NCBI GenBank assembly: GCA_049642705.1
Contig: JBARPB010000107.1
Coordinates: 1 to 10,183, forward strand
Origin: CAZYPU01 sp049642705
Lineage (GTDB): Bacteria > Omnitrophota > Gorgyraeia > JABMRN01 > RBG-13-46-9
Direction: 5' to 3'
DNA: 10,183 bases
Part shown: one piece after another, positions 5,766 through 10,183 of the stretch
Layout: the number at the start of each line of letters is the position of its first letter
How positions within the stretch are numbered: the first letter of the stretch is position 1
Translations under genes and position numbers: made by a program
The notes under the pieces: generated by a model
Database searches by the model: none
What the model was told of the DNA's origin: nothing
Seen by the model: only the letters and a program-made list of their open reading frames with translations

Positions 5766-6121
5766 TGAAGAAAGTAAAAGGGAGGACAAGGCGGCATAAG
5801 ATTTTGCGCAAGAACATCGTAGGGACGGCCGAGAAGCCGAGGCTCTGCATTACGAGGAGCGGCAAGAATATGTACGCTCAGTTAATAGATGACATGAAGG
5901 GACACACCCTGTTTTCCGCTTCTACAAACGACCGAGCCCTCAAAAACAAAATTCGCTATGGCGGCAACGTAAAGGCGGCTTCTCTTCTGGGAGAGGAATT
6001 TGCAAAGAAGGCAAAGGAAAATGGGTTCGGCAAAATAACATTTGACCGCGCCGGTTATCGTTTTCACGGCCGCGTGAAGGCCTTCGCGGAATCTGCGCGG
6101 AAAAACGGTCTTATTTTTTGA
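5765..6121 (+). CDS. rplR: 50S ribosomal protein L18 (uL18)
   Basis: L18 binds 5S rRNA with L5 in the central protuberance. The 118-residue product has a basic N-terminus (KGRTRRHKILRKNI), KPRLCITRSGKNMYAQLIDD (about residues 24-43) and the signature C-terminus starting at Asp94: DRAGYRFHGRVKAFAESARK and then NGLIF. Length is normal. Its ATG shares a base with the rplF stop. No strong Shine-Dalgarno is visible, so translation probably depends on termination of rplF. rpsE follows after seven bases. Confidence 0.96.
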   Translation: MKKVKGRTRRHKILRKNIVGTAEKPRLCITRSGKNMYAQLIDDMKGHTLFSASTNDRALKNKIRYGGNVKAASLLGEEFAKKAKENGFGKITFDRAGYRFHGRVKAFAESARKNGLIF

Positions 6122-6128
6122 GGTAAAA

Positions 6129-6578
6129 ATGGAAGATCAAACCTTAATAGAAAAAGTGGTAAGCATAAGAAGGGTTGCCAAGGTCGTCAAGGGCGGGAGG
6201 AGGTTCTCCTTTAACGTCCTTGTGGTGGCAGGAAACGGCAAGGGCTCGGCCGGCATAGGCTTCGGGAAGGCGAACGAGATTTCAGCCGCTATAACTAAAG
6301 CTCTAAAAAACGCGAAGAAATGCTTTGTCTCCATCCAGATGAAGGACTCATCCATACCGCATGAGGTTATCGGCAAATTCAAGGCCGGCAAGGTCCTTCT
6401 TAAACCCGCCGGTCCCGGAACCGGCGTTATAGCCGGTGGCTCGGTGCGGGCGTTATGCGAGGCATTCGGGATAAAGGACATACTCACAAAATGCCTGGGT
6501 TCCAGGAACCCGATAAATGTTATGAAGGCGGCGCTTATCGGGCTCGAGCGGCTGAGGCTCTACAGGACTACGCAATGA
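6129..6578 (+). CDS. rpsE: 30S ribosomal protein S5 (uS5), shortened C-terminal tail
   Basis: S5 is a small-subunit protein near the decoding centre, important for translational accuracy and for mRNA entry with S3 and S4. The product shows the double-stranded-RNA-binding-like N-domain (RRVAKVVKGGRRFSFNVLVV, about residues 14-33, then GIGFGKANEISAAI). The C-domain has PAGPGTGVIAGGSVRALCEA and GSRNPINVMKAALIGLE. It has 149 residues against 167 in E. coli. Most of the difference is at the C-terminus, where the protein stops soon after the NPINV helix, with LRLYRTTQ. GAGG at 6120-6123 precedes the ATG by 5 bases. The stop overlaps rplO as ATGA; the gene normally between them, rpmD, is absent. Confidence 0.95.
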   Translation: MEDQTLIEKVVSIRRVAKVVKGGRRFSFNVLVVAGNGKGSAGIGFGKANEISAAITKALKNAKKCFVSIQMKDSSIPHEVIGKFKAGKVLLKPAGPGTGVIAGGSVRALCEAFGIKDILTKCLGSRNPINVMKAALIGLERLRLYRTTQ

Positions 6579-7021
6579 AGATACAGGATATACGAAGGCC
6601 CAAAGGTGCGAACAGGCCGCCGAAGCGGGTAGGACGCGGTTCCGGCTCCGGGCACGGAAAGACCTCGGGCCGCGGCTCAAAGGGCGCGGGACAGCGAAAA
6701 GGCGCGTCGCTCCGAATCGGTTTTGAAGGCGGGCAAATGCCGCTCTTACGAAGGGTCCCGAAGCGCGGTTTTACAAACGTGGCGAAAAAGGTTTACCAGA
6801 TCGTAAACGTTGAACGCCTGAACCATTTCAGGAAGGATTCGTCCGTGGACAATGCCGCCATGAGAGAGGCAGGACTTGTAAAAAAAGCCGAGTTACCTGT
6901 AAAGATTCTCGGGGACGGCAAGATTTCCAAACCCCTCAACGTCCGCTCCGACGCCTTCTCTCGGAGCGCGAAGAAGAAAATCACCGAAGCCGGCGGAAAA
7001 GCGGAGATAAAGAAATGTTAG
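6575..7021 (+). CDS. rplO: 50S ribosomal protein L15 (uL15)
   Basis: L15 is a late-assembly protein of the large subunit that threads a glycine-rich arm through 23S rRNA. From ATG 6575 the product has 148 residues. The N-terminus has the hallmark RVGRGSGSGHGKTSGRG (about residues 18-34) and the middle has GFEGGQMPLLRRVPKRGF. The frame is open much further upstream (to 6455, inside rpsE), but the ATG at 6575 gives the family N-terminus and has AGGA at 6564-6567 seven bases away. It overlaps rpsE by four bases (ATGA) and secY by seven. Confidence 0.96.
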   Translation: MKIQDIRRPKGANRPPKRVGRGSGSGHGKTSGRGSKGAGQRKGASLRIGFEGGQMPLLRRVPKRGFTNVAKKVYQIVNVERLNHFRKDSSVDNAAMREAGLVKKAELPVKILGDGKISKPLNVRSDAFSRSAKKKITEAGGKAEIKKC

Positions 7022-8361
7022 GCGCGTTTGCCAACTTGTTCAAAATACCGGATTTAAAGCGCAAGCTTCTAATAACGGCGGGCCTGATTGCCGTTTTCAG
7101 GGTAGGCGCTTTTATACCCACGCCCGGCATTGACGGGGCAAAATTGGCTCAGTTTTTCGACAACATCGCAAAGACGCAAGGGGGTACCCTTTTCGGGATG
7201 ATTAACATGTTTTCGGGCGGCGCCATCCAGCGGCTGACAATTTTCGCGCTGGGGATCATGCCCTACATTTCCGCCTCGATTATTCTCCAGCTTCTCACAG
7301 CGGTCATACCGTCGCTTGAGAGGATCTCGCGGGAGGGCGAGGAAGGCCGCAAGAAGATTATCCAGTACACGCGCTACGGCACGGTCGTCCTCGCGGTGAT
7401 ACAGTCATTTTTCATAGCGCTCTGGCTCGAAAACCCGGCCAGATTTCAGGGAATGCAGATCGTGCAGTTTCCCGGCTGGTGGTTCCGAATTCTCACGGTG
7501 ATAACCCTTACAAGCGGGACAGCTTTCATAATGTGGCTCGGTGAACAGATACAGGAATACGGCATCGGAAACGGCATATCGCTCATAATCACCGCCGGTA
7601 TCGTCTCAAGGATACCCGCGGCGATAAGCCAGCTTATTCAGCTGGTAAGTTTCGGCGCCCAGGAGAGGGCGCAGATAGCGCCGTTTACCCTTCTTTTTAT
7701 GGGGGCCATGCTCATTGGCGTCATCGTGGCGGTGGTGGCGATTACGCAGGGCCAACGAAAGATCCCCATTCAATATGCCAAGAGGGTCGTTGGCAGGAAA
7801 ATTTACGGCGGTCAAAGTACGTATATACCTCTTCGCGTGAACCAGGCCGGTGTTATCCCTATTATATTCGCGCAAAGCATAATTCTTTTTCCCGCCACGA
7901 TAGCGGGACTTATACCGAGTGCGGCCGTGCAGAATATTGCCTCGATGCTTACGAGGGAGACGTTTGTCTACAATATTATATATTCGCTGCTTATTATTTT
8001 CTTCTGCTATTTTTATACCGCCATAACTTTTAACCCCATTGACATCTCGAACAACATGAAAAGATTTGGCGGTTTTGTCCCGGGCATAAGGCCCGGAAAG
8101 CAGACAGCGGAGCATCTCGATTTTATTATGACGAGGATTACCCTGCCAGGCGCGGTATTTCTGGCTATTATCGCAGTTCTGCCCAGTATCATCTCGCGCT
8201 CGCTCAAGATCCCGTATCTCGTGGCGAGCTTTTTCGGCGGCACGGGGCTCCTGATTATAGTGGGCGTGATGCTGGATACCATGAGGCAGATAGAATCGCA
8301 CCTTCTTGTCAGGCACTACGAGGGATTTATGAAAAAAGGTCGCATCAGGGGGAGAAGGTAA
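7015..8361 (+). CDS. secY: preprotein translocase subunit SecY
   Basis: SecY is the central channel of the SecYEG translocon, which moves unfolded proteins across the inner membrane and inserts membrane proteins. The 448-residue product has ten predicted hydrophobic segments, roughly at 18-35, 73-95, 120-138, 155-176, 184-206, 221-243, 276-300, 318-338, 372-392 and 399-420. The plug and TM2 region is recognisable as MFSGGAIQRLTIFALGIMPYI (about 65-85). RPGKQTAEHLDFIMTRITLPGA lies before TM9. The basic C-terminus (MKKGRIRGRR) fits a cytoplasmic tail that contacts ribosome or SecA. GGAG at 7003-7006 lies 8 bases upstream of the ATG, inside the end of rplO. adk follows after three bases. Confidence 0.98.
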   Translation: MLGAFANLFKIPDLKRKLLITAGLIAVFRVGAFIPTPGIDGAKLAQFFDNIAKTQGGTLFGMINMFSGGAIQRLTIFALGIMPYISASIILQLLTAVIPSLERISREGEEGRKKIIQYTRYGTVVLAVIQSFFIALWLENPARFQGMQIVQFPGWWFRILTVITLTSGTAFIMWLGEQIQEYGIGNGISLIITAGIVSRIPAAISQLIQLVSFGAQERAQIAPFTLLFMGAMLIGVIVAVVAITQGQRKIPIQYAKRVVGRKIYGGQSTYIPLRVNQAGVIPIIFAQSIILFPATIAGLIPSAAVQNIASMLTRETFVYNIIYSLLIIFFCYFYTAITFNPIDISNNMKRFGGFVPGIRPGKQTAEHLDFIMTRITLPGAVFLAIIAVLPSIISRSLKIPYLVASFFGGTGLLIIVGVMLDTMRQIESHLLVRHYEGFMKKGRIRGRR

Positions 8362-8364
8362 TAA

Positions 8365-9033
8365 ATGAATATTGTGCTACTAGGGCCTCCGGGCGCCGGC
8401 AAGGGGACACAGGCAAAGGTCCTTTGTGAGAGGTTCGGTTTTTTGCACGTCTCGACGGGTGACATGCTGAGGGAGGCGGTGAAAAACGGGACAAAAATCG
8501 GTAAAGAAGCAAAATCTTATATGGAAAGGGGCGAACTTGTACCGGATGAGATCGTTACCGCCATCGTAACCGAGCGCATTGAACGGAGCGGCCCGGATGC
8601 GGGGTTTCTCTTGGACGGTTTCCCGCGAAACGAAGCGCAGGCCAACGAGCTCGACTGCGCCCTCGGCAAGATGGGAAAAAAACTTGATATGGTTTTATAC
8701 CTTAAGACATCGGCGCAAGTCTCGATCGAGCGGCTTTCAGGAAGGCGCGTTTGCGTAAAATGCGGGGCGAACTTCCATGTAAAAAACATGCCCCCCAAGA
8801 AAGGGGGAATTTGTGATTACTGCCAAGGAGAACTTATTCACAGAGACGACGATAAGGAAGGGACCGTTAAAAAACGGCTTATAGTCTACGAGGAAGAGAC
8901 AAAATCGCTCATTGATTATTACAGGAAAAAAGGCATACTGCGGGAGCTTTCCGGCGACCTCGATGTCGACGAGCTCTTCGGGGAGGTAAAAAAACTTTGT
9001 CAACCATTTTATCAAGAACCCAGCGCGAGTTAA
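8365..9033 (+). CDS. adk: adenylate kinase, long form with four-cysteine LID
   Basis: Adenylate kinase interconverts ATP + AMP and 2 ADP in the cytoplasm. The 222-residue product has the P-loop GPPGAGKGTQ (7-16), the AMP-binding STGDMLR (30-36), LDGFPRN (83-89) and RLSGRR (123-128). The LID domain carries Cys130, Cys133, Cys150 and Cys153, the zinc-binding form common in Gram-positive and many other bacteria but not in E. coli. The HRDDD motif follows at 159-163. The ATG has GGAGAAGG at 8351-8358 just upstream. The C-terminal dozen residues (KLCQPFYQEPSAS) extend over the map start, giving a 37-base overlap and a slightly long protein. Confidence 0.97.
   Translation: MNIVLLGPPGAGKGTQAKVLCERFGFLHVSTGDMLREAVKNGTKIGKEAKSYMERGELVPDEIVTAIVTERIERSGPDAGFLLDGFPRNEAQANELDCALGKMGKKLDMVLYLKTSAQVSIERLSGRRVCVKCGANFHVKNMPPKKGGICDYCQGELIHRDDDKEGTVKKRLIVYEEETKSLIDYYRKKGILRELSGDLDVDELFGEVKKLCQPFYQEPSAS
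8982..8986 (+). promoter_or_regulatory. Shine-Dalgarno site for map, inside adk
   Basis: GGAGG lies 10 bases upstream of TTG 8997 and within the adk reading frame. No ATG or GTG start for map is available close to the family N-terminus, so this site is what supports the TTG start and the 37-base overlap with adk. Confidence 0.65.
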
Positions 9034-9740
9034 TCAGAGAGGCTGGTTCGATCTTAAAGGATTGTATGGATAGTTTGTCGAAAGAGATGAAGGCCGGGGT
9101 CAGCACAAAGGCGCTTGAGCGAAAAGCAGAGGGCTTTATCGCCTCGAAGGACGCCAAGGCGGCTTTCCGCGGCTACAGGGGCTTTCCCTCCGGTATATGT
9201 TCGTCAAGAAACGAAGTCGTCGTGCACGGCATACCCCGAAAAGATGAAATCCTGGAAAAAGGGGATATCATAAGCTTAGACATCGGCGTGAAATACAGGG
9301 GTTATTTTGCCGATTGTGCCAGGACTTTCGCGGTGGGAAAAATCTCCGAGGAAGCAAAGCGCCTGATTTCTGTAACGAAAAAATCCCTTGATAAGGGTAT
9401 AGAAATGGCAAAAAGCGGCAATCGCGTCCAGGATATATCGTGGGCGATACAGTCATTCGTCGAATCCAACGGTTTTAATGTCGTGCGCGCCTTTGTGGGC
9501 CACGGGATAGGCGCGAAAATTCACGAAGAGCCGGAGGTTCCGAACTTCGGCAGGCCGAATAAAGGGATGGTTCTTGAGGACGGAATGGTACTGGCGATAG
9601 AGCCGATGGTAAACGCCGGCACAAGCGACGTCAGGATTCTGGACGACGGCTGGACGGCCGTGACAAAAGACGGCCGGCTTTCGGCGCACTTTGAGGACAC
9701 AGTTATTATAAACGGCGAAAAGGCGGAGATCGTAACATGA
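8997..9740 (+). CDS. map: methionine aminopeptidase, type I
   Basis: Map removes the initiator methionine from new proteins at the ribosome exit. The 247-residue product has the pita-bread fold ligands in order: Asp95, Asp106, His169, Glu202 and Glu233. The substrate-side histidines His77 (VVHGIP) and His176 (IHEEP) are also present. Segments DIGVKYRGYFADCARTF and FVGHGIGAKIHEEP are typical of type Ia. The start is TTG at 8997, supported by GGAGG at 8982-8986 and by the N-terminal RELIREAG that matches the family MREAG segment at the expected place. Position 71 is Arg in SSRNEVVVHG, where the usual motif is SVNE. The gene overlaps adk by 37 bases and infA by four (ATGA). Confidence 0.96.
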   Translation: MSTILSRTQRELIREAGSILKDCMDSLSKEMKAGVSTKALERKAEGFIASKDAKAAFRGYRGFPSGICSSRNEVVVHGIPRKDEILEKGDIISLDIGVKYRGYFADCARTFAVGKISEEAKRLISVTKKSLDKGIEMAKSGNRVQDISWAIQSFVESNGFNVVRAFVGHGIGAKIHEEPEVPNFGRPNKGMVLEDGMVLAIEPMVNAGTSDVRILDDGWTAVTKDGRLSAHFEDTVIINGEKAEIVT

Positions 9741-9955
9741 GCCCTAAGGAAGAAGGCATTGTTGTGGAGGGGAAGGTTCTGGAAACGCTGCCCAACGCAA
9801 TGTTTAGGGTGGAACTCGAGAACGGCCATAAGGTCCTGGCGCATGTTTCCGGGAAGATGCGAATGCATTTTATAAGGATCCTGCCGGAGGACAAGGTGAC
9901 CGTGGAACTCTCGCCTTATGACCTGACCCGGGGAAGAATTATACGCAGGGGGTAA
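9737..9955 (+). CDS. infA: translation initiation factor IF-1
   Basis: IF-1 is an OB-fold protein that occupies the ribosomal A site during initiation and aids IF-2 and IF-3. The 72-residue product is nearly canonical: EGIVVEGKVLETLPNAMFRV, LENGHKVLAHVSGKMRMHFI, RILPEDKVTVELSPYDLTRG and RIIRRG. The start ATG overlaps the map stop (ATGA), with GGAG at 9725-9728 eight bases upstream. Its place between map and rpmJ is the usual bacterial arrangement. Confidence 0.98.
   Translation: MSPKEEGIVVEGKVLETLPNAMFRVELENGHKVLAHVSGKMRMHFIRILPEDKVTVELSPYDLTRGRIIRRG
9947..9952 (+). promoter_or_regulatory. Shine-Dalgarno site deciding the rpmJ start
   Basis: AGGGGG ends 8 bases before GTG 9961 but only 2 bases before the in-frame ATG at 9955, which overlaps the infA stop. 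The spacing favours the GTG and a 37-residue L36. Confidence 0.55.
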
Positions 9956-9960
9956 TGATC

Positions 9961-10074
9961 GTGAAAGTAAGATCCAGCGTAAAGAAGATATGTTCCAAGT
10001 GCAAGATTATAAGGCGAAAAGGCGTTTTAAGGGTCATCTGCAAGGACCCGAAGCACAAGCAGAGGCAAGGATAG
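9961..10074 (+). CDS. rpmJ: 50S ribosomal protein L36, zinc-ribbon form (bL36)
   Basis: L36 is the smallest bacterial ribosomal protein and stabilises 23S rRNA at the base of the stalk region. Translation from GTG 9961 gives 37 residues, MKVRSSVKKICSKCKIIRRK and then GVLRVICKDPKHKQRQG. The zinc ligands are Cys11, Cys14, Cys27 and His32 (the C+ form). Length and every landmark match the family. An alternative ATG at 9955 would add two residues, but its distance to the AGGGGG site is too short. It ends at TAG 10072-10074, four bases before rpsM. Confidence 0.95.
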   Translation: MKVRSSVKKICSKCKIIRRKGVLRVICKDPKHKQRQG

Positions 10075-10078
10075 ACAT

Positions 10079-10183
10079 ATGCCCAGAATAGTAGGAATTG
10101 ACATACCGAAGGAAAAGGGGGTAGAAATCGCGTTGACATATATCCGCGGCATAGGCCGCTCGACCTCGAATAAAATCCTAAAG
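10079..10183 (+). CDS. rpsM: 30S ribosomal protein S13 (uS13), 5' part only
   Basis: S13 lies in the small-subunit head, contacts the P-site tRNA and forms intersubunit bridges with L5. Only the first 35 residues are in the window, MPRIVGIDIPKEKGVEIALT and then YIRGIGRSTSNKILK. They match the family N-terminus, including the helix-two-turn-helix YIRGIG segment. The ATG has AAGGA at 10067-10071 seven bases upstream, within the end of rpmJ. The reading frame is open to the last base. It marks the start of the alpha block, so rpsK, rpsD, rpoA and rplQ are expected next. Confidence 0.95.
   Translation, partial: MPRIVGIDIPKEKGVEIALTYIRGIGRSTSNKILK

Noticed and set aside
6455..6574. N-terminal extension of rplO inside rpsE
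   Set aside because: The frame is open there only because it overlaps rpsE; L15 homology begins at ATG 6575, which has its own Shine-Dalgarno site.
7606..8316. Long minus-strand open frame (236 residues) opposite secY
   Set aside because: It lies wholly opposite the well-conserved SecY frame, has no family resemblance that I recognise and is charge-rich, as expected of an antisense shadow.

Overview
The window is one continuous plus-strand ribosomal-protein cluster from a bacterium, covering the end of the S10 block, the whole spc block and the start of the alpha block. The gene order is rplB-rpsS-rplV-rpsC-rplP-rpmC-rpsQ-rplN-rplX-rplE-rpsZ-rpsH-rplF-rplR-rpsE-rplO-secY-adk-map-infA-rpmJ-rpsM, with rpsM cut by the window end. 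All 22 coding regions are on the plus strand. Twenty-one appear complete and no frameshift was found. infA, rpmJ, SecY of bacterial type and a bacterial Adk/Map pair make this a bacterium rather than an archaeon. The absence of rpmD (L30), the four-cysteine L24 and type-Z S14, and heptanucleotide tandem repeats in gaps fit an uncultured lineage such as Omnitrophota or a relative. That taxonomic guess is inference from general resemblance and is not proven here.

Layout. Bases 1-50 are a short leader with three AGCTNTA heptamers. Bases 51-4657 hold eleven genes, tightly packed apart from a 134-base gap between rplB and rpsS filled by an AT-rich inverted repeat with 7-base periodicity. Bases 4658-4816 form a second gap, between rpsZ and rpsH, holding two strong and unrelated hairpins. 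Bases 4817-10183 run from rpsH to rpsM without sizeable gaps and with many stop/start overlaps: TAATG, ATGA, 7-base rplO/secY, and 37-base adk/map.

Function. The genes supply core proteins of both ribosomal subunits. The rest are the SecY channel for membrane insertion and secretion, adenylate kinase, the methionine aminopeptidase that trims new proteins, and initiation factor IF-1. Overlaps and close Shine-Dalgarno sites suggest extensive translational coupling. No convincing promoter and no canonical intrinsic terminator (stem plus T-run) was seen, so transcription probably enters from upstream.

The coding content is conventional. I found no undescribed protein system. What deserves a second look is the noncoding structure inserted into an otherwise compact essential operon (15-35, 877-984, 4666-4702, 4703-4776), the missing rpmD next to a shortened S5 tail, and the long adk/map overlap with a TTG start.
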